A stretch of 24,851 nucleotides of DNA from SFTJ01 sp045613305. Its GTDB lineage: Bacteria > Bacteroidota > Bacteroidia > Bacteroidales > Muribaculaceae. The number at the start of each line of letters is the position of its first letter. Position 1 is the stretch's first letter. This document shows positions 16,660 to 23,989 of this stretch, piece by piece. The position numbers and the translations under genes are program-made. Location of the stretch: positions 1 through 24,851 of the forward strand of contig JAZLAU010000041.1 of assembly GCA_045613305.1 (NCBI GenBank), given 5' to 3'. The notes under the pieces are model-generated. The model did not search any database. It was not told where the DNA came from and saw only the letters and a program-made list of their open reading frames with translations.

Positions 16660-17466
16660 TTATTTTGAGAAGAGTGCAATAGTAAGTGATGCAATTACAC
16701 TGACCGCACTAACAACAGTGGAAATCACACTAAGTTTGTAACCGTTGTCTTGATTGTATCGAGAGTTTGCTTTCTTGATTTCGTTAGGCTCAACATATAT
16801 AACATCGTTTTGTTGGAGATAGAAATAAGGAGAAGAAAGAATCTCTGTATCATTCAAATTGATGCGGTGATAAAAGTGTTGGCCATTTTCTTCGCGAATC
16901 AAAAGCACATTTTCGCGTTTGCCATATGGAGTTAGGTCTCCAGCGTCGGCCAATGCGTCGAGAATGGTGTAGCGTTCATTGGTTACTTGTATTGCTCCTG
17001 GAGTTGAAACTTCGCCCAACACGTTAATTCTAAAGTTAGCTAATTGGACACGAACATATGGGTCTTTTACGGTTTTTTCAACTTCGGCTTTAATGGCACT
17101 GCAAAGTTGTGAAGTTGTGAGTCCGGCCGCTTTTATTTTGCCTATCACTGGGAGCATGATTTCGCCGTTTTTGTCAACAACATAAGTTAAAAATGATTGC
17201 TGTTGCTTTGATTCGGTTGCTTCTGAACGACGTGCTATAGCCATTGGTGTCACATTGTATTGAGCAGTTGCTTCTGGCACTACCGACGTGATGGTGATGA
17301 CAAGTTCGTCGTCGGGTATGATTTTTACTTCGTAACTTCCGCCGTCGATTACGCCTGTGGTTTGTTGTGTGCCAAGGCCTTCAAAGTAGGTTAGTTGTTC
17401 TTTTTGTGTTGAACACGAAGCGAGTAAAAAACTGCAAATTATGCAAATAAAAATGTTTTTGTTCAT
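16660..17466 (-). CDS. Wza-like polysaccharide export lipoprotein
   Basis: The 268-residue protein begins with a lipoprotein signal ending LLASC, with lipidated Cys18. The polysaccharide export domain (IIPDDELVITITSVVPE, and VVDKNGEIMLPVIGKIKAAGLT) is followed by an SLBB-type domain (INVLGEVSTPGAIQV ... ILDALADAGDLTPYGKRENVLLIRE). It ends in a hydrophobic helix (about 246-266, VISTVVSAVSVIASLTIAL), the outer-membrane anchor position in this family. It is shorter than E. coli Wza (about 380), as is usual for Bacteroidales versions with fewer SLBB domains. It should form the export pore with the downstream Wzz-like partner. First gene of a three-gene minus-strand operon. Confidence 0.95.
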   Translation of the reverse strand: MNKNIFICIICSFLLASCSTQKEQLTYFEGLGTQQTTGVIDGGSYEVKIIPDDELVITITSVVPEATAQYNVTPMAIARRSEATESKQQQSFLTYVVDKNGEIMLPVIGKIKAAGLTTSQLCSAIKAEVEKTVKDPYVRVQLANFRINVLGEVSTPGAIQVTNERYTILDALADAGDLTPYGKRENVLLIREENGQHFYHRINLNDTEILSSPYFYLQQNDVIYVEPNEIKKANSRYNQDNGYKLSVISTVVSAVSVIASLTIALFSK

Positions 17467-17566
17467 ATGTTAAGTTGTCGTTTTGTTTCTTTTATAGATT
17501 TCAGTTGTTGGCAGGTTGTGTGTTTGTTGCTTAAAAACAAGCGCTAAACCCGCTGAATGTTAAGTA

Positions 17567-17574
17567 CAAAGATA
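17567..17574 (-). promoter_or_regulatory. promoter -7 element of the wza-wzy-wzz operon
   Basis: The minus strand reads TATCTTTG, an exact -7 match, followed by TAC. It lies about 100 bases before the wza-like start codon, giving a long leader of roughly 95 bases with no strong hairpin that I can find. No clear -33 element. No UpxY-type antitermination gene, common in Bacteroides capsule loci, is in the window. Confidence 0.6.
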
Positions 17575-17669
17575 CGCAATTATTTTGACATATATTTTGT
17601 TTGGTGTTAAAAGCATGGTTGTGAGAGATGCTGCCATATGTGTTAGTGAAATTTGGTAGTTGAAATTGG

Positions 17670-18752
17670 TTATTTTATTGCTTCGTATACCATGTTTGTT
17701 TCGTTAGCAATGGAGTCCCAATCATACTTTGCCATGTTATACCGAGGGTTGCTGTATTCGTTAACAATGCAATGCTTTAGTTTGGCTGCCAATTCATCGA
17801 TGTTGCCGCAAGTGAAGTAGCAATGTTGGTCAAGACCCACCTCCATGTTTGCGGGGATGTCGCTAACTATCACATTCAGGTTATAACTCATGGCTTCAAG
17901 CAAAGCGATAGGCAAACCTTCGTGAGAAGAGGGTAGAGCAAAGCACCGTGTGTGCGACAGCAGCGATTGTAGTTTCTGGCCTTTTATGAATCCTGTTAAG
18001 ATAACTCCGTTATCGGCCGCCATTTTTTTGAGTTTGCGTGAATAATCGTCGTCGAAGTCAGAATCGCCGGCAATTACCAACTTGCAATCTTTGGCATCGA
18101 TTTTAGAAAAAGCTTCAATTAGGTGATGCAGATTTTTTTCTGGCACAAATCGGCACATGGCTAATATGTATTTACCCTTTTCGATGCCCAACTCTTTAAA
18201 ATACTCTGGGAAATCGCATGTAGCAGGCGAAGGAACACCGTTATGGATAAGGTGGCAATCTTTCCTGCCATATTTTTTTACCAAAATTTGGTTGATGACG
18301 TTCGATATTACGATTACCTTGTTGGCAAACATAGTGCCCATTCTTTCGCCAAGTTTGAGCATTGTCTTTGCGGCGAAGCCCCATTTGTCGCGGTCGTAAT
18401 CTGGCCCGTGGTGGGTGAAGACAACCTTTAACCCAAGCAAGCGTGCCAGTGGAGTGAGAAGCGCAGGGCCTATGGCATGAATGTGAACTATGTCGGCCTT
18501 TTCGCGCTTTGCTCGTATGATGGCTTTAAGGGTGTGAACGATTGCCTCAAATGCTTTCTTCTTTGGAGAGTTGATGTTAATCAAGTTAACGCCCTTCCAT
18601 GCGGAAAGTGTGTCGGAGGTGTAGTTTGTGCGTCTTATTAGAGTAACGTTATGGCCCAACTTGGCAATGCGAGGAAATAATTCTTCGCAATGTGTTTCCA
18701 CACCTCCCATAATGTTAGGGATGCCGCGAGTGCCGGTTACAAATATCTTCAT
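17670..18752 (-). CDS. Glycosyltransferase family 4 with DUF1972-like N terminus
   Basis: From the ATG at 18752 the protein has 360 residues. It starts MKIFVTGTRGIPNIMGGVET, the GTRGIP..GGxET pattern typical of a GT4 branch with an N-terminal DUF1972 or rhamnosyltransferase-like domain. The donor domain has ILAMCRFVPEKNLHHLI, LVIAGDSDFDDDY and SSHEGLPIALLEAM, which gives the EX7E motif. The frame is open to 18815, but that ORF overlaps the upstream gene by 47 bases and its extra N-terminal residues do not resemble the family, so the internal start, 16 bases after the upstream stop, is used. It is paired with the radical SAM gene. The sugar transferred is not known; rhamnose would be only a guess. 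Confidence 0.93.
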   Translation of the reverse strand: MKIFVTGTRGIPNIMGGVETHCEELFPRIAKLGHNVTLIRRTNYTSDTLSAWKGVNLININSPKKKAFEAIVHTLKAIIRAKREKADIVHIHAIGPALLTPLARLLGLKVVFTHHGPDYDRDKWGFAAKTMLKLGERMGTMFANKVIVISNVINQILVKKYGRKDCHLIHNGVPSPATCDFPEYFKELGIEKGKYILAMCRFVPEKNLHHLIEAFSKIDAKDCKLVIAGDSDFDDDYSRKLKKMAADNGVILTGFIKGQKLQSLLSHTRCFALPSSHEGLPIALLEAMSYNLNVIVSDIPANMEVGLDQHCYFTCGNIDELAAKLKHCIVNEYSNPRYNMAKYDWDSIANETNMVYEAIK

Positions 18753-18768
18753 GAGTGCACTATATGGT

Positions 18769-19839
18769 TTAGAATTTTTCTCTAAGGTCGCCTTGGCAAG
18801 GGTCTTGTCCCACATCGCACCACTTCTTGTCTAAGCAAATAGGTTTGCCTTGCATGCTGCGAAGTTTGTTGCGAAGCGCCCACTTCAGTGGGTGGGTTAT
18901 ATATTTGTGCATCACCGGGCTTGCAGTGCCCACCATCCAGCAGTTTTTAGGGCATTTGCGAACCATAGCGCGCACTTCTTGAGCCTGCTCACTTTCCCAA
19001 ATGTCCATGAAGTTTGGCGTTTGGTGAATGTTGCCCATGCTTTTCTTCCAATATTTGCTTTCCAAGCCGTTGCAAGGGAAAACATCGCCTGATGGGTCGA
19101 TAAAGAAGTTGGCCGAACCAGCCTCGCAAGGCAACATGCGTCTACCGCCTTCAATGTAGTTGATTAGGCCCATGTTAAACCAAGCGCGGAACCAACTTTT
19201 AGGGTGATTCTCTTGAAGTTGCCACTCTATGAGTTGCTCAAAGTTTTTGCACACTTCGTTGGTGTTGGTTATGACGTTGTCGTCTTTGTGGAAATAGTAA
19301 CTATTATGGAATGCTGCTGTGGCAAACTCTAAGCCGAGCGATTTGCTTAGTTGGTAAAGCGAAAGCATGTCTTTAGAGTTGTTGTTTGAAACAGTACATC
19401 CAAATCCGATGTCTTTCACACCCATTTCTTTGAGTGTAAGCAGGGTGCGTAGTCCCTTGTCGAAGCCGCCCTCGCGACCGCGCAATTCGTCGTTTTTGCA
19501 ACTTAATCCTTCAATAGATATGCGTATGCCAATGTTTGGGAATCGTTTGGCTAAAGCAATCACTTTTTCTTCAAACCAGCCCGAAGTGGAAATCACGATT
19601 CGGTCGGCATGCTTGTAGCATTCTTCAACAATTTCTTCCAAATCTTCTCGAATGAATGGTTCGCCGCCGGTTAGGTTGATGAATTTTAAGCGAGGAAGTG
19701 TTTTCAAGTCGCTTGCTTTGATTTCGGCATTTTTATCGGTTGGGTGTTGCCAAATGTTGCACATCTTGCATCTCATTGGACAACGGTATGTTAGGATAAT
19801 ACTAGCGTCGGTGGGTTTTGGTATGTTAGTCTTAGACAT
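18769..19839 (-). CDS. Radical SAM protein with SPASM-like C-terminal region
   Basis: The 356-residue protein carries the radical SAM cluster motif CPMRCKMC at 20-27 and the GGE motif in INLTGGEPFIRED. Cys238 and Cys256 enclose Gly251 in the spacing C-x12-G-x4-C, the start of a SPASM domain that holds auxiliary iron-sulfur clusters. The next cysteines are Cys296 and Cys300 (CPKNC), then Cys335, Cys341 and Cys348 near the end, which departs from the textbook CX2CX5CX3C. The family includes peptide- and sugar-modifying enzymes and anaerobic sulfatase maturases. It is transcribed with a glycosyltransferase in an exopolysaccharide locus, which suggests work on a sugar or lipid-linked intermediate, but no substrate can be read from the sequence. 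The start is an ATG 128 bases downstream of its likely transcription start. Confidence 0.92.
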   Translation of the reverse strand: MSKTNIPKPTDASIILTYRCPMRCKMCNIWQHPTDKNAEIKASDLKTLPRLKFINLTGGEPFIREDLEEIVEECYKHADRIVISTSGWFEEKVIALAKRFPNIGIRISIEGLSCKNDELRGREGGFDKGLRTLLTLKEMGVKDIGFGCTVSNNNSKDMLSLYQLSKSLGLEFATAAFHNSYYFHKDDNVITNTNEVCKNFEQLIEWQLQENHPKSWFRAWFNMGLINYIEGGRRMLPCEAGSANFFIDPSGDVFPCNGLESKYWKKSMGNIHQTPNFMDIWESEQAQEVRAMVRKCPKNCWMVGTASPVMHKYITHPLKWALRNKLRSMQGKPICLDKKWCDVGQDPCQGDLREKF

Positions 19840-19888
19840 AAAGTGTTGAATTATAGAATATAATCTAATATGGTGTTTTTATTATATT

Positions 19889-19906
19889 ATAATAACGAGT
19901 TATTAT
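19889..19906. repeat. 18-bp palindrome in leader of the radical SAM operon
   Basis: ATAATAAC (19889-19896) and GTTATTAT (19899-19906) form a perfect 8-bp inverted repeat with two central bases. It lies between the candidate promoter and the radical SAM start codon, in a very A/T-rich stretch. It could be an operator or a leader structure; its low GC content also allows chance. Confidence 0.6.
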
Positions 19907-19973
19907 TGCATTTATTGTGCGTAAGGAACGTTTTGGTTAAAAGTGCTTGTTTTCGCTGTGTTGTTATCGAAAA

Positions 19974-19981
19974 CAAAGATA
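19974..19981 (-). promoter_or_regulatory. promoter -7 element of the radical SAM-glycosyltransferase pair
   Basis: The minus strand reads TATCTTTG, an exact -7 match, in the context GTTTTGTATCTTTGTTTTC. It would give a leader of about 128 bases that contains the 18-bp palindrome at 19889-19906. No clear -33 element. The rest of the 19840-20092 gap is A/T-rich and shows no gene. Confidence 0.6.
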
Positions 19982-20092
19982 CAAAACCCGTTGGCGGAAT
20001 TAAATAATTAGAATAATATTGTCAAAAGTTGCACATGTTTCAGGCTTTTAGTAACTTAGTTTTCTCAATCTTAAAGGTTTTACAATCTTATT

Positions 20093-20158
20093 ATGAGTAA
20101 TTTAAACAAAGTAAGTGAGATTTTTGAAGATAAGCAAGCACTTTTTGAAAGAAAGTAA
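20093..20158 (+). CDS. 21-residue leader ORF abutting the acyltransferase gene
   Basis: ATG at 20093 to TAA at 20156-20158 encodes a 21-residue charged peptide (MSNLNKVSEIFEDKQALFER followed by Lys). The stop codon is immediately followed by the acyltransferase ATG (TAAATG), the geometry of translational coupling or stop-restart. It has no signal peptide and I do not recognise it. It may be a translated leader, the remnant of a displaced gene, or chance. The region upstream to 19982 contains no clear plus-strand -7 element. Confidence 0.4.
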   Translation: MSNLNKVSEIFEDKQALFERK

Positions 20159-21244
20159 ATGAAAGCAAAGCAAGAAATAAAAGGACAAAAAATAGTCTCT
20201 CCATCACCTTCGATATTGAATAATGTCAATAAAGAGCGATATGATTCTTTAGATGGATTGCGGGCATTTGCTGCTCTTGGCATTGTGGTGATGCATGTGT
20301 TGAGCAATATTGTTGTGAAGCCAAGTGGTGGTCTGTTGACAGAACGTATCATTCCTTTTTTTACCCACTTCACGTTAATGTTTATGCTGATTAGTGCTTT
20401 TTCTATGTGTTGTGGATATTATAATCGTTTCAGGAACAATGATATAGCATTGGATGATTTCTATCGGAAACGGTATGCGCGTATTTTGCCATTCTTTGCC
20501 TCATTGGTGCTTTTGGATGTTGTGTTGTCACCTTCGTTAGAATCTCTTTATGAGGGTTTCGCTGATTTGACACTTGCGTTTGGATTGTTGCCAAATGCCG
20601 ATATAAAAGTGATAGGGGTCGGCTGGTTTTTGGGAGTGATATTCGTTTTTTATATGCTATTCCCATTCTTTACCTTCTTGATGGGCAGTAAGCGGAGAGC
20701 CTGGTGGGTTTTTTTCATAGCATGGGGCCTTTGTTATCTGGCAGATAATTATTTCACTCCTACGGCGGGACGCGAGAATATTGTTTATAGTTCGGTATTT
20801 TTCATTAGTGGCGGGTTGATATATCTATATCGGGATACTTTGGTGCGGATGGTTCGTCAATGGAAATGGTTGGTTGGATTGTTGTGCATAGTTGCTTTTG
20901 TTTTGTATATGTCCCTCCCCGGAATAGACAAAATACCTATGGGCTTTGAAGTAGCGATGGTTGTGTTATTCTCGTTGTGGGTAATATATACCATCGGATG
21001 CAATGATTACGTCTTACAAAATCGATTCACGAAATATGTCAGTGGAATCAGCATGGAGATTTATTTGTGTCACATGGTGATTTTCCGTGTGATAGAGCGC
21101 ATTCATTTGGAAAAAGTTGTCGGCAATGCAGAAGTTCTTTATATCTTGACTTGTGTGTTAACTATAGTTGGAGCGGTGATTTTCTCCCATGTGATGAAGT
21201 TCTGGATTCTTCCAAAAGATGAAAATTTGGTTGTACGTAAATAA
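20159..21244 (+). CDS. Acyltransferase 3 family membrane protein
   Basis: The 361-residue protein has about 10 membrane helices and opens, after a polar stretch of about 25 residues, with YDSLDGLRAFAALGIVVMHV, the acyltransferase-3 (OafA/OatA/WecH) signature. His48 in VVMHV is the conserved catalytic-region histidine, and FYRKRYARILPFF is the conserved arginine-rich segment after the third helix. These enzymes acylate sugars of O-antigens, capsules or peptidoglycan, or other small acceptors, at the inner membrane. The position next to the exopolysaccharide locus suggests O-acetylation or a similar decoration of that polymer. Six of its 18 arginine codons are CGG, which is rare in neighbouring genes, so it may be a recent arrival. 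Confidence 0.93.
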   Translation: MKAKQEIKGQKIVSPSPSILNNVNKERYDSLDGLRAFAALGIVVMHVLSNIVVKPSGGLLTERIIPFFTHFTLMFMLISAFSMCCGYYNRFRNNDIALDDFYRKRYARILPFFASLVLLDVVLSPSLESLYEGFADLTLAFGLLPNADIKVIGVGWFLGVIFVFYMLFPFFTFLMGSKRRAWWVFFIAWGLCYLADNYFTPTAGRENIVYSSVFFISGGLIYLYRDTLVRMVRQWKWLVGLLCIVAFVLYMSLPGIDKIPMGFEVAMVVLFSLWVIYTIGCNDYVLQNRFTKYVSGISMEIYLCHMVIFRVIERIHLEKVVGNAEVLYILTCVLTIVGAVIFSHVMKFWILPKDENLVVRK

Positions 21245-21274
21245 TCTGTCATTTGACAGCAGGTGAGCATAAGG

Positions 21275-21311
21275 CAAATAGCCACCCCGTTTAAAATGGG
21301 GTGGCTATTTG
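21275..21311. terminator. bidirectional terminator between acyltransferase and desulfoferrodoxin genes
   Basis: CAAATAGCCACCCC (21275-21288) pairs perfectly with 21298-21311, a 14-bp stem with a 9-base loop, between convergent genes. A smaller hairpin, CTGTCA with TGACAG (21246-21259), lies directly after the acyltransferase stop. Confidence 0.9.
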
Positions 21312-21335
21312 TATAAAAAATTGAAAGAGTAACGC

Positions 21336-21713
21336 TTATTTTATGTCGGTTTTCCAAAGTCCGTGCAGGTTGCAGTATTCGTAAACGGCAACAACCTTTG
21401 TTATGTCAAGTTTTATTTCAGCCGAAGGGCAGTCTTTAAGGTCAACGCGAATTCCGCCATCGGTGGTCTCAACATAAATGAAAGCGATGTGGTGCTCGGG
21501 AAGCATAGGGTGTTCTTGGCTGCCCACTTTAATGCAGAGAGTGTGTGGGTCGATTGCCTTAACAACGGGCACATGCTTTTCGTTGCTGGCATCTACGGTG
21601 TTAGGGATTAGTTCTTCCATCTTAGCGCCGCAGCAGAAAAGAGGAGGTCGATTGTCTACTACCTTCACGGCAACATTGCCGCATGTAAGGCATTTGTAAA
21701 ATTTTGTAGCCAT
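21336..21713 (-). CDS. dfx: Desulfoferrodoxin (superoxide reductase)
   Basis: The 125-residue protein is a 2Fe-type superoxide reductase. The N-terminal desulforedoxin domain holds the FeCys4 centre with Cys8, Cys11, Cys27 and Cys28. The C-terminal neelaredoxin-like domain has the catalytic Fe(His)4Cys site: His47 in the EKHVP motif (with conserved Glu45 and Lys46), His68, His74, Cys114 and His117 in YCNLHGLW. It reduces superoxide to hydrogen peroxide without releasing oxygen, which suits an obligate anaerobe meeting oxygen. All metal ligands are present. It stands alone with its own likely promoter and a strong terminator. Confidence 0.97.
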   Translation of the reverse strand: MATKFYKCLTCGNVAVKVVDNRPPLFCCGAKMEELIPNTVDASNEKHVPVVKAIDPHTLCIKVGSQEHPMLPEHHIAFIYVETTDGGIRVDLKDCPSAEIKLDITKVVAVYEYCNLHGLWKTDIK

Positions 21714-21759
21714 TTTTGCTCATTTATTAGGTTAATGTATATATGTTAGAAACATCGCC

Positions 21760-21796
21760 ATCTTATGTTTTTAAGATAGGTGAGTGATCAAATATA
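21760..21796 (-). promoter_or_regulatory. candidate promoter and leader hairpin of dfx
   Basis: The minus strand reads TATATTTG at 21796-21789, an exact match to the TAnnTTTG -7 consensus, about 75 bases before the dfx start. Just downstream in the leader ATCTTA and TAAGAT (21760-21777) can pair across a 6-base loop, with two further G-C pairs beyond a bulge. A regulatory role is possible but not shown. Confidence 0.5.
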
Positions 21797-21940
21797 CAAC
21801 AATATTTTAAACAAAAATGTTTGACGAGAAGAGTTATTTTTTTGAGAATAAATATTTATACTGATTTAGAAAAATTTACACTTAAAATTTTTGTGGAGTC
21901 AAGTATTAGTATTAATTTCGTCAGGCTAAAATCATATAGA

Positions 21941-22402
21941 TTGAAAATTATAAGAAACATATTATCGTTAGTTGCTGTAATGGTTGTTATGTTGTTAGTT
22001 ACAACAACAAGCCCTATGGCATTTGCCTCAGTTGAGAGCAAATTGCCGGCACATGATGCAGAGTCATCAATGATGCTTGCCGATGGTGACGATGATATGA
22101 TTTTTAGCGAAGAAACAGTTCCGGTGTGCGGAATAGCTGGCGAAAGTCCTTCGATGCCCACATCGTCAACCATGCGTCGCCACTCTCAAATGCGATGCAA
22201 CGTGTTGGGCGGATTGCGATATTTAACGAAACACAACTACCTTAATCTACATATGATAGGCTCAAGAAGCATAGAATCTGGTTTGATGCTAAAGGGCCAC
22301 ATTTCATCATTATCGAACAATGTAGCCGGGGCTGCCATCTCGTCGGGAGCCTCACGTATTTGCGAATACTATGTGTTCGCATTGCGACAGATAATTATCT
22401 GA
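21941..22402 (+). CDS. Hypothetical secreted protein, unrecognised
   Basis: The open frame runs from 21821 to 22402, but its first 40 codons are very A/T-rich and look non-coding. A TTG at 21941 starts a 153-residue protein with a good signal peptide: LKIIRNIL, then the hydrophobic stretch SLVAVMVVMLLVTTT and cleavage near AFA-SVE. An ATG at 21980 would lack the positive N region. The mature part is polar, with an acidic patch (ADGDDDMIF), a Ser/Thr-rich stretch with two Met-Arg pairs, and a hydrophobic C terminus (CEYYVFALRQIII). It has three cysteines after the signal (in PVCGI, MRCNV and RICEYY). I do not recognise a family. The next gene begins 97 bases downstream on the same strand. Confidence 0.6.
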   Translation: MKIIRNILSLVAVMVVMLLVTTTSPMAFASVESKLPAHDAESSMMLADGDDDMIFSEETVPVCGIAGESPSMPTSSTMRRHSQMRCNVLGGLRYLTKHNYLNLHMIGSRSIESGLMLKGHISSLSNNVAGAAISSGASRICEYYVFALRQIII

Positions 22403-22499
22403 TTACTACCACGCTGAGCGCGTGAAACTGCTTGTTGCAGAGGAAAAAGAATATAGTAATCTTAAGTATAATTATCACAAAAAATCAGACAAATAAATT

Positions 22500-23057
22500 A
22501 TGAAAAATAATAATGTGTCAGACGCACAAGTTGTTGCGCCTGCAGACCTACAATCATACATTGAAAATAATAGCGATTTTAAGAAAACATTCAACGCAAA
22601 AAAGATATTAATTGGTTCGTTGCTAATTGTTGCAGGTGCAGTAATTGCCTATTTCTCGGAAGTCGGTTCAATGGATAAGGACACATCATTTGCCGTTTCG
22701 GCAGTGTCTCTAATATTGGCTATTTGGGGCTTAATAGTGGTGTTGTTCTCTCGTAACAGATGGGTGTATGTGCCAACTGGTGTTGCTTTGCAAAAAGTTT
22801 CGCTCAACTATAACAATGAGTGCAAGTCGAGCGTGATGACAATTTTGAAAGATGGCAGCACCGAAAAAATGCCTACAGCCACTGCACACGGCGTTGTTCA
22901 ACTTGATGCACTTAGGGCCGTTGATGGTTCTATGGTGTGTTTGCAAGTGAGCGAATGTCAGGATTTTAATTACGAGGCTCTTTGTGAACCAATGATTTTT
23001 GTTGGTGAGAAGGCTACTGATATCTGTGAATATTTAGTTCATAATTCCAAACACTAG
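22500..23057 (+). CDS. Hypothetical protein with two membrane segments
   Basis: The 185-residue protein has a polar N-terminal part of about 33 residues and two closely spaced transmembrane helices at about 36-52 and 64-84 (KKILIGSLLIVAGAVIAYF and FAVSAVSLILAIWGLIVVLFS). A soluble C-terminal domain of about 100 residues follows (WVYVPTGVALQKVSLNYN ... ICEYLVHNSKH). By topology the ends probably lie in the cytoplasm. I do not recognise the family. It follows the unknown secreted protein at 21941 on the same strand and is closed by a terminator, so the two may form one unit. The ATG start is preceded by an A-rich leader. Confidence 0.85.
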   Translation: MKNNNVSDAQVVAPADLQSYIENNSDFKKTFNAKKILIGSLLIVAGAVIAYFSEVGSMDKDTSFAVSAVSLILAIWGLIVVLFSRNRWVYVPTGVALQKVSLNYNNECKSSVMTILKDGSTEKMPTATAHGVVQLDALRAVDGSMVCLQVSECQDFNYEALCEPMIFVGEKATDICEYLVHNSKH

Positions 23058-23081
23058 ATTGTTTTAATTGATTAATTTTGG

Positions 23082-23119
23082 TCCGCACCGAGCGTCGATG
23101 CTTAGTGCGGATTTCTTAT
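23082..23119 (+). terminator. terminator after the two-helix membrane protein gene
   Basis: TCCGCAC (23082-23088) pairs with GTGCGGA (23105-23111); past one mismatch GAGC pairs with GCTT, leaving a 6-base loop. TTTCTTATTT follows. It lies 24 bases after the stop codon. Confidence 0.75.
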
Positions 23120-23153
23120 TTGGTGCAATAAGAGATTTGTTGCGATTTTGTAG

Positions 23154-23161
23154 TATCTTTG
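23154..23161 (+). promoter_or_regulatory. promoter -7 element of the nuclease-MBL operon
   Basis: TATCTTTG is an exact -7 match, 25 bases before the nuclease-like gene start, with an A-rich leader. No -33 TTG at standard spacing. Confidence 0.6.
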
Positions 23162-23186
23162 CCATAACTAAAACAAAAAATAAGCA

Positions 23187-23984
23187 ATGTTGAATAAAAA
23201 TCTCAATGGCTCTTTGCTCGAATTTGAGCAGGATGCAATGATTCAATTTATAGAAGACGGCCATATTTATAAAGTTGAAAATGTTGATTCAATAACTTCG
23301 GTGAGTAGAGTGGTGTCGATGTTTTTTAAGCCTTTTGACGCCGAGTATTGGAGTCTTCGCAAATGTTGGAATGATGCTGAGAAAGCAGCCAAACTTCGAG
23401 AAAAATGGTGTGCAAAAGGGCAGTGTGCTTCGCAGGCCGGAAAATATCTGCATTCAATGATAGAACATTATATTAACGACGGAACGCAAGACGCAAAACA
23501 ATGTGTTGTGGGTTACGAAGGTGAATATGTTAGTGTAGAGGAAACTGTAGACGTGTCGCGAGAATGGGGATTTTTCAGAAATTTTTGTAACGACGTGGCA
23601 TTTAATCCGTTCCGCACAGAGTGGTGTGTGTTTGATGCAGAATCGAAAATGGCGGGCACCATCGATTTGGTTTGTGCTTGTGGCGACGGCACTTATGAGA
23701 TATATGACTGGAAGCGCAGCAACAAGGTAGACCCTCAAGAAGAGAACAGATGGTCGAGTGGAATTAACGGCCTTGAGGCTTTATCAGACACCTCGTATTG
23801 GCATTACTGTTTGCAGCAGAACCTGTATCGTTATATGCTTGAGAAGAACTATGGATTGCGCATAAGCCGCATGAACTTGGTGGTTTTGCATCCAGATTAC
23901 AATAATTATAGAGTTGTGCCAGTGCCACGCATGGAACGTGAAGTGCAAGTCATGATTAAGGCATTGCCTAATTTGCAAAAGTAG
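23187..23984 (+). CDS. PD-(D/E)XK nuclease-like protein
   Basis: The 265-residue protein shows the RecB/Cas4/MGME1-type nuclease pattern. Tyr87-Leu88-His89 with Glu93 gives the early GxxLHxxIE motif, Glu145 lies in FRTEW, Asp160 in AGTIDLV, and Asp174-Trp-Lys176 in IYDWKRS forms the DxK pair. QQNLYRYMLE follows as the QxxxY-like helix. All expected metal-binding residues are present, so it is probably an active nuclease acting on DNA ends or single strands. No helicase is fused or adjacent, unlike AddB or RecB. The N terminus (ITSVSRVVSMFFKPFDAEYW) resembles the SVT-type start of MGME1-like relatives. Its stop is five bases before the MBL-fold gene, so the two share a transcript. The biological role is not evident. 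Confidence 0.8.
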   Translation: MLNKNLNGSLLEFEQDAMIQFIEDGHIYKVENVDSITSVSRVVSMFFKPFDAEYWSLRKCWNDAEKAAKLREKWCAKGQCASQAGKYLHSMIEHYINDGTQDAKQCVVGYEGEYVSVEETVDVSREWGFFRNFCNDVAFNPFRTEWCVFDAESKMAGTIDLVCACGDGTYEIYDWKRSNKVDPQEENRWSSGINGLEALSDTSYWHYCLQQNLYRYMLEKNYGLRISRMNLVVLHPDYNNYRVVPVPRMEREVQVMIKALPNLQK

Positions 23985-23989
23985 AAATA

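Noticed and set aside
16641..16694. Upstream start for the Wzy-like gene
   Set aside because: It would overlap the wza-like gene by 35 bases and add a polar His/Gln-rich sequence not expected before the first membrane helix.
18753..18815. Upstream start for the third glycosyltransferase
   Set aside because: It would overlap the radical SAM gene by 47 bases; the family begins at MKIFVTGTRG.
21821..21940. First 40 codons of the frame that ends at 22402
   Set aside because: The sequence is very A/T-rich with no protein-like pattern; the signal peptide begins at the TTG at 21941.
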